DNA of 64,000 bases, taken from the IMG/VR virus record IMGVR_UViG_3300017987_005478, positions 62,001-126,000 of that record. One strand, 5' to 3'. The notes under the pieces are model-generated. The model saw only the letters and a program-made list of their open reading frames with translations, did no database searches and was not told where the DNA came from. This document shows positions 41,209 through 49,189 of this stretch, piece by piece; position 1 is the stretch's first letter, and every line of letters starts with the position of its first letter. Source of the DNA: a virus. Both the position numbers and the translations under genes were made by a program.

Positions 41209-41763
41209 CTAGTCGAAGTAATAATGTACACCAAAACCAACCATGATTTGTTGATCTTCATTGTCAATCTCAATCGTGCCATCTGTATCTGTTAGATAAT
41301 ATCCAGTCTCAATATCAAAGCCGAGTTCAGGGACGCCCGCAAAGCTCCATTCAAATCCAAAACCAGCACCATATGTTGTGACGTCTGCTTTGTCAGAGAT
41401 TGAAATATCATCAACTTTCCCCCATAGACCTTCACCAAAGAAATAGAACTTTGATTGTTCCGATCTTACTGGAGCAGCCATGAGTTTAACACCGTAAAGA
41501 GCAAGATCACCATCAGATTGTATACCGGTTTCATCTTTTACTTCTGTATTTGAGTAATAAAAATTTCCTTCTGCACCGAACCAGCCGTCTGTCCAGCCTC
41601 GGATGCTTACACCCATATAGTTATCTTCTGTTGAATTCAGCGTATGAAATCCAAAACCAATTTTGCCAGGATTACCTGAATCTGGTACTTCAGCCAAAAC
41701 CGGTGTTGCGAACATAAGAGCAGCAATAACTGCGATTATACTTAATGCCTTAAAAATCTTCAT
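41209..41763 (-). CDS. outer-membrane β-barrel protein with signal peptide
   Basis: A 184-residue protein. Residues 1-24 form a classic Sec signal peptide ending in VLA with cleavage before EVPDS. The mature part alternates short amphipathic strands and turns with many aromatic and glycine residues (KIGFGFHTL, YMGVSIRGW, YGAGFGFEWSF, IMVGFGVHYYF) and ends in an aromatic strand, as in eight-stranded barrels of the OmpA/OmpX/OmpW kind. Phage-borne barrels may change host surface properties or block superinfection. It is flanked by exact 14-bp inverted repeats and looks like a moron cassette. The last residue is Asp after Phe, a slight departure from the usual terminal Phe. Confidence 0.8.
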   Translation of the reverse strand: MKIFKALSIIAVIAALMFATPVLAEVPDSGNPGKIGFGFHTLNSTEDNYMGVSIRGWTDGWFGAEGNFYYSNTEVKDETGIQSDGDLALYGVKLMAAPVRSEQSKFYFFGEGLWGKVDDISISDKADVTTYGAGFGFEWSFAGVPELGFDIETGYYLTDTDGTIEIDNEDQQIMVGFGVHYYFD

Positions 41764-41794
41764 TCTAAAAATTTCCTCCTGTTTTTGAAATGTA

Positions 41795-41808
41795 CTCTGC
41801 GTCTAGAG
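41795..41808 (-). repeat. 14-bp inverted repeat flanking the β-barrel gene, right copy
   Basis: CTCTGCGTCTAGAG on the plus strand, the inverse of the copy at 41174-41187. It lies between the ribonucleotide reductase stop and the β-barrel ribosome site. Confidence 0.75.
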
Positions 41809-41815
41809 TCGCCTT

Positions 41816-43546
41816 TTATATTTCACATGAACCCGTTGCACATTGGACGTCAGCTTCCGTCCTCGTCATCTCAATTACTCCATTCTTACTGAGTAGATAT
41901 TCTCTTGCGTCTTCTTCAGAGACTCTGTTCAAAGGTTGTCCGTCTCGACAACCATCTCTATAAACTGTAACTCCTTTCAAGTCCGTAATATACTCTAGTA
42001 GTAATGCGCTCAATTCATCGTCCGTTGTGTCATGAGGAAGATTAATTGTCTTCGAAACGGATCCGTCAGTATATTTTTGGAGCGCTACCTGGACCTCGAA
42101 ATGGTCTGTAGGTGACAAATCGAATGCGTCAACGTACCAATCTGGAATTTCTTCTCCTGATTGTAGGAGCTTTTCATAGATTGGGTGGACATACATTCGA
42201 TCACCTACTCGATCGTGCCTCATATATGCTTTCGCGAATAGTGGTTCTCCACTGCCCGTATATTCCGTTAGAAGTGAAATTGTCCCATTTGGAGCAAGGG
42301 CCATCAATGTAGTGTTCCTAATACCATAATTTTTAATATCAGTTCTGATTCTGGCGGGAAGTTTTCTAACGAAAGATGCTTTCTTGTGTTGAATTGGGTC
42401 AAATGCTGGAAAGGAACCTTTTTCAGCGGCGAGTTCAATTGAAGCGGTGTAGCAAGCGTTGCGGATAAATTGCATTAATCTCTCGATTTCTGCACAGGCT
42501 CGTTCACTTCCATAGCGTAGTTTTTTAGCAAAAAGATATTCCGCTAATCCAAGAATACCAATACCAATTCTTCTTGATTTATGAGCATTGATGTCAATAT
42601 CTTTAAGAGTATATTTGTTTACATCAATAACATTATCTAAAAAACGAACTGCAAGTTTAATTGTCCGTTCAAGTTTTTGCCAGTTTGTATTAACTTTACC
42701 GGTAATAAAATTTGGTAAAACTAAAGAACCAAGGTCACAAACACCATACGGTCCAAGAGTTGTTTCACCACATGGATTTGTTCCTAATACAGGTTCAAAA
42801 TAATATGAATTGTTCTTTTGAAAATTATCCCAGTTGAGTAAACCAGGCTCAGCACACTTGACCATGTTTGACACAATTTTCTGCCAAATAGTTCTTGCTT
42901 TTACTTTACCATAACTTCTCTGTTTGAATTTGAATTCCCAATCATCGTCCGCCTCAACTGCTTCTAGAAATTTACCATTTACAGAAACGGATATATTGAA
43001 ATGTGAAATTCTACCATCAACTAACTTTGCGTCAATAAAATCACCAACTTCTGGGTGTGATACATCAACATGTGCAATAGCTGCAGCTCTCCTGCTTCCA
43101 CCACTCTCAATGGTATCGGCTACAGCATCTGTTGCTTGGATAAAACTTACAAGACCTGAAGACTCTCCACCTTTACCAAAAATCTTGTCTCCTTTTGGTC
43201 TTAATGGAGTAAAATTAACTCCAACTCCTCCACCCTCTGACCAGAGTATTAAAGAATCTTTAATTAACTGACCTATTTCTTCAATGCTATCACCAACCGG
43301 GAGATGATAACAATTAAATAATGATCCTCGGGGACGACCACAATTTCTAAGGATTCTACCTCCGGGTAGAAAATCCATATTATGTATCATTTCATGGAAT
43401 TTTTCAATATAATGTTGTCTCTTAACTTCGGGTGTTGAAATTACACTAGCAACTCTCAGGGAACATGCGTCCCAATCCTCTCCTTCCATGAAGTATCTGC
43501 TTGTTGCAACTTGGATCGCATTGTCAGTCATTTTGACCTTTTTCAT
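41816..43546 (-). CDS. nrdJ: class II (adenosylcobalamin-dependent) ribonucleotide reductase
   Basis: A 576-residue monomeric-type reductase that makes deoxynucleotides. Landmarks are FLPGGRILRN with the first active-site Cys in SLFNCYH, EGGGVGVNF, the NPCGET loop carrying active-site Cys and Glu, APNGTIS, and LKGVTVYRDGCRDGQPL typical of NrdJ. The tail CATGSC supplies the redox-shuttle cysteine pair. No NrdB-like or NrdG-like partner is next to it, which supports class II. The upstream frame is open to 43567, but TTAAGGAGAATTTAT precedes the ATG at 43546. A class ii promoter-like motif lies 26-39 bp upstream. Confidence 0.92.
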   Translation of the reverse strand: MKKVKMTDNAIQVATSRYFMEGEDWDACSLRVASVISTPEVKRQHYIEKFHEMIHNMDFLPGGRILRNCGRPRGSLFNCYHLPVGDSIEEIGQLIKDSLILWSEGGGVGVNFTPLRPKGDKIFGKGGESSGLVSFIQATDAVADTIESGGSRRAAAIAHVDVSHPEVGDFIDAKLVDGRISHFNISVSVNGKFLEAVEADDDWEFKFKQRSYGKVKARTIWQKIVSNMVKCAEPGLLNWDNFQKNNSYYFEPVLGTNPCGETTLGPYGVCDLGSLVLPNFITGKVNTNWQKLERTIKLAVRFLDNVIDVNKYTLKDIDINAHKSRRIGIGILGLAEYLFAKKLRYGSERACAEIERLMQFIRNACYTASIELAAEKGSFPAFDPIQHKKASFVRKLPARIRTDIKNYGIRNTTLMALAPNGTISLLTEYTGSGEPLFAKAYMRHDRVGDRMYVHPIYEKLLQSGEEIPDWYVDAFDLSPTDHFEVQVALQKYTDGSVSKTINLPHDTTDDELSALLLEYITDLKGVTVYRDGCRDGQPLNRVSEEDAREYLLSKNGVIEMTRTEADVQCATGSCEI

Positions 43547-43571
43547 ATAAATTCTCCTTAATCTCACGTAA

Positions 43572-43585
43572 TTTGTATTTTGTTC
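43572..43585 (-). promoter_or_regulatory. promoter-like motif, class ii (GAACAAAATACAAA)
   Basis: GAACAAAATACAAA on the minus strand, preceded by CC as in two other copies, 26 bp upstream of the ribonucleotide reductase start. The 107-bp gap also holds an AATAGTTT/AAACTATT inverted repeat. Confidence 0.5.
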
Positions 43586-43653
43586 GGTTAATTCAGAATA
43601 GTTTCTTAACTAACTAGATTCATACTGTTCCTCCATGCGCTTCAAACTATTTC

Positions 43654-43980
43654 TTATTCTCTTCTTTTTATCAAGTCTTTGACTTCTTCCTCTCCCTCTT
43701 CCTCTGCGGGTTCATGTTCTGTATCAAGCGATTCTAACAAATACTCAAACTCTCCAATGTGCTCCTTTTCTTCTTTAGCTACATCTAAAAGAACACGACG
43801 CACATTCTCATCCTGACAAAAATGTGCCATATTTTCATAGAGATTTGCAGCATCATATTCAGCAATTATCGCCAATCTTAACATTTGATACTCTCTTTGT
43901 GGCGATTCCAAATCAATAATTGTTTTTAATTTAACAAACAATTCAGTAAGATTCTGTTTCATTTCAGTTATTTGATTCAT
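43654..43980 (-). CDS. ferritin-like half-domain protein (EncFtn/rubrerythrin-like)
   Basis: A 108-residue protein with two helices carrying AEYDAANLYENMAHF (Glu41) and DVAKEEKEHIGEF (Glu71, His74). The Glu to Glu spacing of 30 and the Glu-x-x-His pair match the two-helix encapsulated-ferritin type, in which two subunits together form a four-helix di-iron site. The C-terminus is an acidic tail. Iron oxidation or storage, or peroxide protection of phage DNA or enzymes, are possible roles. A rubrerythrin-like reading is an alternative. It overlaps the 3'-phosphoesterase gene by 4 bp. Confidence 0.72.
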   Translation of the reverse strand: MNQITEMKQNLTELFVKLKTIIDLESPQREYQMLRLAIIAEYDAANLYENMAHFCQDENVRRVLLDVAKEEKEHIGEFEYLLESLDTEHEPAEEEGEEEVKDLIKRRE

Positions 43981-44618
43981 GATATTTTTCCTTTAAATAA
44001 CATGTAGTGTTGCTGCTTATATTGTCCACCTCTTGCAACACCAGTATTTATTAGGTGATATAAACCCTTTAACTTTTTTCCTTGTAAACTAACAGCTATA
44101 TGTGCCGGAGAATATTTTTCAACAATACACGAACCTTCATCAAAAACTTTCAGTGTTCCGCCACCATATTCTCCTTTCGGAATCTTACCAACAAATAAAG
44201 CTTCTTTATCTGAATGGGCATGGGTTTTGATTGCAAGAACCTTTGTCCCAGGTTTTAAAGGAACACCCTTTGGAACTGCAAATGAATCCCACTTATCCGA
44301 TGCAACACGAATTCTCAAATCTTGATGTTTACCAGCTCTCAAGGCTAGATGATCATGTACAACAAATGTTGTTTTAGTCCCAGGTCGTACTTTGATAGCT
44401 TCCGAAACATTTGAACCAAGTGGACTGTTGTGTTTCATCCCACGCCTCTTCATTTCCTCAACAATAACAGCATGTTTTTGTCTGAGTAATTTCAACAACA
44501 CTTTATTATCATGCTTTTTTGCAACAGTATATAACTGATGTGTCCTATAATGAAGGTTAGTTAATTCTTTTAAAGGAACCTTCTTAATTGTTTTTGAAGT
44601 TATTAAATCAAGTTTCAT
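43977..44618 (-). CDS. LigD-type 3'-phosphoesterase (stand-alone)
   Basis: A 213-residue protein. The second half matches the phosphoesterase domain of bacterial DNA ligase D: FVVHDHLALRAGKHQDLRIR (His90, His98, Asp100, Arg102), WDSFAVPKG, LAIKTHAHS, VGKIPKGEYGGGTLKVFD. This enzyme trims 3'-phosphates and ribonucleotides from DNA ends. No ligase or polymerase domain is attached, as in some archaeal and bacterial free-standing members. The first 65 residues form a basic helical extension. It lies in a repair-rich stretch with a resolvase and a flap nuclease. Confidence 0.85.
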   Translation of the reverse strand: MKLDLITSKTIKKVPLKELTNLHYRTHQLYTVAKKHDNKVLLKLLRQKHAVIVEEMKRRGMKHNSPLGSNVSEAIKVRPGTKTTFVVHDHLALRAGKHQDLRIRVASDKWDSFAVPKGVPLKPGTKVLAIKTHAHSDKEALFVGKIPKGEYGGGTLKVFDEGSCIVEKYSPAHIAVSLQGKKLKGLYHLINTGVARGGQYKQQHYMLFKGKIS

Positions 44619-44830
44619 ACAGCACCTTTTGTTACACGCTTTAATGAAACTTTAAGGACCATTTTAATTAACGCTTTAGCTGCTTTCCAATTTCCTGTAT
44701 TTGCAATTCTATCCATCATTCTCGCTTGACCTGGAGTTGCCCTTTCGTAAAACCGGACCATCTCCTCAAACCCAAGATTTCCAACATAAGCAACCTCAAG
44801 CTGAATAATTGATAAATAGTTATTTAACAT
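44615..44830 (-). CDS. hypothetical small protein
   Basis: A 71-residue helical protein starting MLNNYLSIIQLEVAYVGN and ending basic (KMVLKVSLKRVTKGAV). GGAGAAACGGAG precedes the ATG at 44830, so the longer frame to 44872 is not needed. It overlaps the RuvC-like gene by 11 bp and the phosphoesterase gene by 4 bp. The segment FYERATPGQARMMDRIANTGNW may be a small helical module. Unknown function. Confidence 0.58.
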   Translation of the reverse strand: MLNNYLSIIQLEVAYVGNLGFEEMVRFYERATPGQARMMDRIANTGNWKAAKALIKMVLKVSLKRVTKGAV

Positions 44831-45317
44831 CTCCGTTTCTCCGATCCGCCAATGCCAGTCTAGCAAGACCATAAGCGTCTGCTAAATTGTCATCTTTAAA
44901 ATCGATTCCCCATCTAGTTCTGATTGACTCCATCATTTGATCTTTTTTCGCGTGTCCATTATCTGTAACAAATTTCTTTAGAGTCATTGGCGGCACAACT
45001 TTGTATTTTATATCTCGATCAAACATAAACATTGTCATTGAATACAACAATGCACATCGTTCAAAAAGTGTCGGACTTGCCGACATATATGATAATCCTT
45101 CAATACACACAGAGTGTAGCTTTCTAATATTAGCAATAAACTTTACATCATTGAATATATCAAGAATTCTCTGCTCAGGACAGAGATAACATTCTTTATA
45201 AGTTGAGATTAATTTTTCTTGAATCAATTCCCCTTTGTCATTTATAATCACCACTGCATTTCCAGTAAGTGATGGGTCAATACCGACAAAAAACTCCTTA
45301 TCTTGATAACTTGGCAT
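44820..45317 (-). CDS. RuvC-like Holliday junction resolvase
   Basis: A 165-residue RNase H-fold nuclease. The first catalytic Asp is in FVGIDPSLTGNAVV, the second acidic residue in VCIEGLSYMS, and the C-terminal pair in DDNLADAYGLARLA, with the KKDQMMESI helix in between. This is the RuvC arrangement and length. It should resolve branched phage DNA before packaging, in place of a T4 gp49-type enzyme. The ATG at 45317 has AAGGAGTGAGG before it, although a GTG two codons earlier is in frame. Confidence 0.8.
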   Translation of the reverse strand: MPSYQDKEFFVGIDPSLTGNAVVIINDKGELIQEKLISTYKECYLCPEQRILDIFNDVKFIANIRKLHSVCIEGLSYMSASPTLFERCALLYSMTMFMFDRDIKYKVVPPMTLKKFVTDNGHAKKDQMMESIRTRWGIDFKDDNLADAYGLARLALADRRNGDVK

Positions 45318-45326
45318 CCTCACTCC

Positions 45327-46049
45327 TTACCCGAATTCAATTGTCACATTTGGTAAATATGTTTGTTTGAATATTTCTTCCATTTCTCGTTTTAATTCTT
45401 TACCTTCTTCATAAATATCTGCTGATATTGGTATTTCTCCAAACGGAGTTCTCATTTGTCCATCAGCGTATTTCTTACGAATGCGCCCTAGTTTAATCAT
45501 AATATCTGCAAGGGCGTATTTACAAAAATATAATTGTAGATCATTCGGAATGCCGCGATAGTCAGGTGGTTGCACTCTTTCATATTCCACTGTAACGGAT
45601 GTATCATGTGATGGATTTATTGGTGAAATACGAATAATATTTGGATGTTCAAATTCATATGTTTTATCATATGAAGAATGCATCATAACATCCATTGATT
45701 GTGAAACACTTAATGCCCATGATTCTAACTCACCATGACTCATCGGACCTAGGGGTGGGTGACCATGTAGAATATGATGTCCTAACGTCCAGTATACTTC
45801 AATAACATTTAGAATTTCCAGTCCTTCTGGTTCTTCCAGATAAAATTCATTCACTCTTCCTGGAACTTGATTAGTCTCTAAAAGTAAGTTCAGGTTCATC
45901 TTTTTTACATCAGGAATATAATATGAAAACTCCCTCAACGTATATGTCTCGACAAATTCAAGAATATTCTCGTCAGTCAGCTCCAATTGTTGGAATGGAA
46001 AGCCTAAATGGTCTTTGATGTAATTAAGGACCCGACTTTGATTTAACAT
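45327..46049 (-). CDS. probable virion (neck-like) protein
   Basis: A 240-residue protein. It opens SRVLNYIKDHLGFPFQQLELTDENILEFVE followed by an aromatic ETYTLREFSYYIP, a pattern I associate with neck and head-completion proteins of large myoviruses (short helix, L-G-x-P, LTDxxIxxxVE). The C-terminal part has LQLYFCKYALADIMIKLGRIRKKY, similar to a conserved hydrophobic helix and PFGEIPISADIYEEGKELKREMEE in such proteins. The family call is tentative. It is an isolated virion-like gene among repair genes. Confidence 0.45.
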   Translation of the reverse strand: MLNQSRVLNYIKDHLGFPFQQLELTDENILEFVETYTLREFSYYIPDVKKMNLNLLLETNQVPGRVNEFYLEEPEGLEILNVIEVYWTLGHHILHGHPPLGPMSHGELESWALSVSQSMDVMMHSSYDKTYEFEHPNIIRISPINPSHDTSVTVEYERVQPPDYRGIPNDLQLYFCKYALADIMIKLGRIRKKYADGQMRTPFGEIPISADIYEEGKELKREMEEIFKQTYLPNVTIEFG

Positions 46050-46060
46050 ACATACCTCTC

Positions 46061-47200
46061 TTATGTTCCGAAGTATATAGTGTCAAGATCCTCCTCTATA
46101 ATTGTAACGTTCATTTGATTCAATGCGTCCTTAATTGCTTGACATGGTGCAATACTACAATCTTGGACAATATCTCTCACTTGTTTTCGCCGTTTCACCA
46201 TCTCGACACTACTTGGATCATCTAAATGTCTTGACAGTAGCTCGAACGAAACTAAACGCATATTTTCTGAAATAAGCGAATTAGCCTGTTCTTCTTGAAT
46301 AACACTATTTAGATATTTGTTCGAGTTTCGATAGCCAGTAAGATCAAAAATTGGCTTTTCAGCCATGATCATATCATACAATTGATCCATACCACCAACC
46401 ATATTTACAGCTTTTTCTAGCATGTCAGAAGCTCGTTTTGGACCAACACCTTTTACACCATCCACATCATCTCCAGAGTCTCCCATAATTGCCATAGCAA
46501 ATGGTATGTAATCATCTGGGTGTGGGTTGTCAATTTTAAGACACGATTTCATTCCTTGTCCTCTCCGGACAATTCTTTTTGTCTTAAAAGCTTTCTGAAA
46601 CATATATACATGTTCCCCAGCAGTCAAACACTGAAGCAGATCATGATCATTTGAATATACAACATGTGCAGTTTTATCGCTCTTGTCAACTAGATTTCTA
46701 CTAATCAAGTAGTACGGAATAAAGTCGGCTTCAAGATGTTGCAAACGAAACAACTTTATGTTTGGAAGTTTGTTGCATGCTCTCTCAGCCAACTTTAGGT
46801 TTTTCTGACATACATCAAAAAATAATTCTCTCTTTTCTCTCTCTAAACCATATAGATCATCTATCCTTCTGGATATTTTATACTTCTTTCTAATGTTAGT
46901 ATGATATACTGAGGTTCCAGTCTCAAAGAAAATAAAAATATTTATTTTGAGTTGTCGTTTAATGGCGTAAAGTTTGTGGAAGGCTAAAAAAGAAATAATT
47001 GCAGAAAAAATTGAACTATCAGAGACATTAGATCTAATAGTATTTTCCACAATATTTTTGATGGTATGCTCCATATACAACGTTTGTAAATTGTTTTTCA
47101 AATCCATGTATATGTTGAGAGTGTCATAATCTCCATACGACACTATCTCGTCCAACAAAGAGTATGTTGGATAGTAGCTTAATATTGATGACGGGTGCAT
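46061..47200 (-). CDS. FEN-type 5'-3' exonuclease (T4 RNase H-like)
   Basis: A 379-residue flap nuclease. HLEADFIPYYL and VVYSNDHDLLQCL carry the first metal-binding acids, and MGDSGDDVDGVKGVGPKRASDML gives the second site plus the helix-hairpin-helix that grips DNA. The first 100 residues and the C-terminal 90 are less typical. In T4 this enzyme (Rnh) removes RNA primers from Okazaki fragments. It fits with the neighbouring clamp, primase and clamp-loader genes. DNA polymerase I domains are absent. Confidence 0.85.
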   Translation of the reverse strand: MHPSSILSYYPTYSLLDEIVSYGDYDTLNIYMDLKNNLQTLYMEHTIKNIVENTIRSNVSDSSIFSAIISFLAFHKLYAIKRQLKINIFIFFETGTSVYHTNIRKKYKISRRIDDLYGLEREKRELFFDVCQKNLKLAERACNKLPNIKLFRLQHLEADFIPYYLISRNLVDKSDKTAHVVYSNDHDLLQCLTAGEHVYMFQKAFKTKRIVRRGQGMKSCLKIDNPHPDDYIPFAMAIMGDSGDDVDGVKGVGPKRASDMLEKAVNMVGGMDQLYDMIMAEKPIFDLTGYRNSNKYLNSVIQEEQANSLISENMRLVSFELLSRHLDDPSSVEMVKRRKQVRDIVQDCSIAPCQAIKDALNQMNVTIIEEDLDTIYFGT

Positions 47201-47640
47201 TACGTCTCCATTCTTAGTTCATGGTCTAATCTAATAGTATCGCCTGGTCCTATAAACACTTTACCTCTACCAAACCCTGTCGTTCTCCGCATTCCCATCT
47301 CAGGTATTTCGATTGTGACTTCCTCTATCTCCATACTTTTCTTAACAGGAATCTCTAAATTGAATTTGATAGTCTCAAAGTTAATTGGAACCTCTGTTTT
47401 ACAAATCAACCACTCATCTAAATAAAGTTTTACCTCAGTGTGATGAACCTCTGGCTCTGGTGGCTTATCTTCTTCATCAAAAAACCAATCCCGCCAGTCG
47501 CCCCAAATAATCTTTTTTGTTGTGACAACAATTTCCTTGTTGTCTGTTGTAACATCTACATTACGTTTTTTCTTCGCTGACTCCCATATTTTGGAAAAAG
47601 ATTTCGGGATTATCGGCAAGTTTCTTAACAAATTTTTCAA
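47200..47640 (-). CDS. hypothetical protein with TTG start
   Basis: A 146-residue protein of unknown function. The first 35 residues are basic and the rest is β-rich, with EVPINFETIKFNLEIPVKKSMEIEEVTIEIPEMG and a final GRGKVFIGPGDTIRLDHEL. The only nearby start is TTG at 47640, which has GGAGG nine bases upstream inside the zinc-ribbon gene; no ATG exists until late in the frame. It overlaps the zinc-ribbon gene by 80 bp and the exonuclease start by one base. Confidence 0.58.
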   Translation of the reverse strand: MKNLLRNLPIIPKSFSKIWESAKKKRNVDVTTDNKEIVVTTKKIIWGDWRDWFFDEEDKPPEPEVHHTEVKLYLDEWLICKTEVPINFETIKFNLEIPVKKSMEIEEVTIEIPEMGMRRTTGFGRGKVFIGPGDTIRLDHELRMET

Positions 47641-47752
47641 ACGGAGTCACCTCCTCTAAAACATGTGACTGGCCGCCACACCAGTCACATTTTCGCATGT
47701 TATCAGTACCTTCCCACTCATGGTGGCAATCATTACATTTATAGTACGGCAT
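47561..47752 (-). CDS. zinc-ribbon protein, 63 aa
   Basis: A 63-residue protein starting MPYYKCNDCHHEWEG with CDWCGGQ near residue 22: a rubredoxin-knuckle zinc ribbon. The remaining 35 residues are helical and acidic. It begins at the last base of the sliding-clamp candidate stop codon (TAATG). Such ribbons in phage replication regions are often transcription or clamp accessory factors (for example T4 late-gene regulators), but no specific link is visible. Confidence 0.7.
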   Translation of the reverse strand: MPYYKCNDCHHEWEGTDNMRKCDWCGGQSHVLEEVTPFEKFVKKLADNPEIFFQNMGVSEEKT

Positions 47753-48519
47753 TACTCCTCCGCATCTTCTCCTGTATCGACCAAAGCAGAACGGGTATAC
47801 AAATTAATATCAATATCAGCAATGGTCGTAGAGAATTTATTTGCTGATACATTTGGTTGGACATTAAACATTTGAAATGCAATATCTCCGTCATGGTCAA
47901 TAATAAACGGTGTAATAACCATATGCGAAGAGCATTGCAAAACCTTGTCAGTAACAAGACCCTCTAGAAATTTGGCGTACTGATCTCCAGATTGAGTCTT
48001 CGCATATATTGAGGCTTCTTCACCTTCTACATCAACTTGTACCGTATTGACACTAAAACCAGCAGATACAATACGCATTCTGTCAGAAATGAAACTGGAA
48101 ATATCCGCACTGAGTATGAGATCCTCATCATTCATTGCAAAAATGTTTGCCATCTCCTCTTCAGGTATAAATTTATTATCCATGTAATCAAGATCTGGCA
48201 TTTCAAATCTCAATACAGAATATTGATCTGAAAATGAAAATGATCCGTTTTCTCCCTCAGGCACATCAACTGTAATCTCAACCTCTTGTTCAGAAAACAT
48301 TTTAAGTAAGTCGAGTTTTTGTTTTAAACCAGAAAATGGAATTGTTATATCACCAACCAAAGGCGTCAGGTCAATCTCAAATACAGAGGTATTTTCATTT
48401 GCTCGTTGGCGGACAATACCTTCACGAATATCTGCATCATTACAATGTTCTCTCAACACAGACAAACATCTCAACAATTCGTCAAATTTTTCAGCATCCA
48501 AATTAATAGTTTGCTCCAT
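47752..48519 (-). CDS. putative sliding clamp (gp45/PCNA-like)
   Basis: A 255-residue, β-rich acidic protein. The strand pattern ITIPFSGLKQKLDLLKMF, FSFSDQYSVLRFEMP, LILSADISSFISDRMRIVSAG, VQVDVEGEEASIYAKT and DGDIAFQMFNV resembles two clamp domains like T4 gp45 (228 residues). The polymerase-interaction surface cannot be judged by eye. Context supports it: clamp loader, primase and flap nuclease lie within 4 kb. No other clamp candidate is present in the window. Confidence is moderate because clamps are weakly conserved in sequence. Confidence 0.5.
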   Translation of the reverse strand: MEQTINLDAEKFDELLRCLSVLREHCNDADIREGIVRQRANENTSVFEIDLTPLVGDITIPFSGLKQKLDLLKMFSEQEVEITVDVPEGENGSFSFSDQYSVLRFEMPDLDYMDNKFIPEEEMANIFAMNDEDLILSADISSFISDRMRIVSAGFSVNTVQVDVEGEEASIYAKTQSGDQYAKFLEGLVTDKVLQCSSHMVITPFIIDHDGDIAFQMFNVQPNVSANKFSTTIADIDINLYTRSALVDTGEDAEE

Positions 48520-48534
48520 TACACAATCTCCTTT

Positions 48535-48717
48535 CTATTTTCCCCATCCATCTTGTTTACCGTGGGTAGGCCACAGCTCTTTCGCACACTTATACACACC
48601 TGTTCCACTCATTTGTGAAAAGGTTAGTTCACCTTTAACTCTTTTGATTGTCGCTAGAACTTTCGGATCCTTCTTTGCTACAAGATCCAGTATCATTCTC
48701 GCTCGCTTTTTTCTCAC
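48535..48717 (-). CDS. small basic protein with GTG start
   Basis: A 60-residue frame whose GTG at 48717 has GAGGGAGGTGAAGA in front, a better site than many neighbours. The product begins RKKRARMILDLVAKKDPK and has one CAKELW segment. It overlaps the C-terminal, low-complexity end of the 179-residue gene by 83 bp in another frame. It fills the gap before the clamp candidate. Unknown function. Confidence 0.5.
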   Translation of the reverse strand: MRKKRARMILDLVAKKDPKVLATIKRVKGELTFSQMSGTGVYKCAKELWPTHGKQDGWGK

Positions 48718-49174
48718 TCTTCACCTCCCTCTCCTTTTTCTTCATTTTTCTCTTTTTCTTCTTTTGTATTTGTGCAATTTCTCTTGTTAAAGATTGTACA
48801 AATTCCTCGTTATATTTTTTGACTATTGTTACATAAACAAACTTGTCATCTTTGTTTTCCATTGAATTTGAATAATCCAATGTAACAAAACACTGCTCTG
48901 TATTCTCAATAATCTCCATAACACGTTCTGCAATATGCTTCGTACCAGAGTCCGAATTAATCGGTATTGAAAAGACCATTAATACAGAATCATCACCTTC
49001 ATATGTAAAATTGAGCATATAAAAATTAGCACCCAATATCTTAAATACATGATCATCCGATGCTGCTTTACAATACAAATTAAAGTAATTGATATCTTCG
49101 AGATCACCCGTATACCTCAAATTTGTATTGATTGTCTTTTGAAAAATTTCTTTCATCCGTTCCTGAATCATCAT
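48635..49174 (-). CDS. hypothetical protein with lysine/serine-rich tail
   Basis: A 179-residue protein. Residues 1-125 look globular (NINYFNLYCKAASDDHVFKILGANFYMLNFTYEGDD-type α/β, then CFVTLDYSN), and the tail from 135 is KKKKRKMKKKEREVKSEKK followed by Ser/Asp/Glu. The globular part could be a small chaperone or adapter. The tail is where a second gene overlaps. Not recognised. Confidence 0.58.
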   Translation of the reverse strand: MMIQERMKEIFQKTINTNLRYTGDLEDINYFNLYCKAASDDHVFKILGANFYMLNFTYEGDDSVLMVFSIPINSDSGTKHIAERVMEIIENTEQCFVTLDYSNSMENKDDKFVYVTIVKKYNEEFVQSLTREIAQIQKKKKRKMKKKEREVKSEKKASENDTGSCSKEGSESSSDNQKS

Positions 49175-49189
49175 TGGTAATTTCCTCTC

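Noticed and set aside
41816-43546. Class I ribonucleotide reductase large subunit
   Set aside because: No ATP-cone or adjacent NrdB; the YRDGCRDGQPL end and C-terminal CxxxxC fit class II.
43601-43653. Very short ORF (8 codons) before the ribonucleotide reductase
   Set aside because: No ribosome site and no coding signal; the region is better explained as promoter and inverted repeat.
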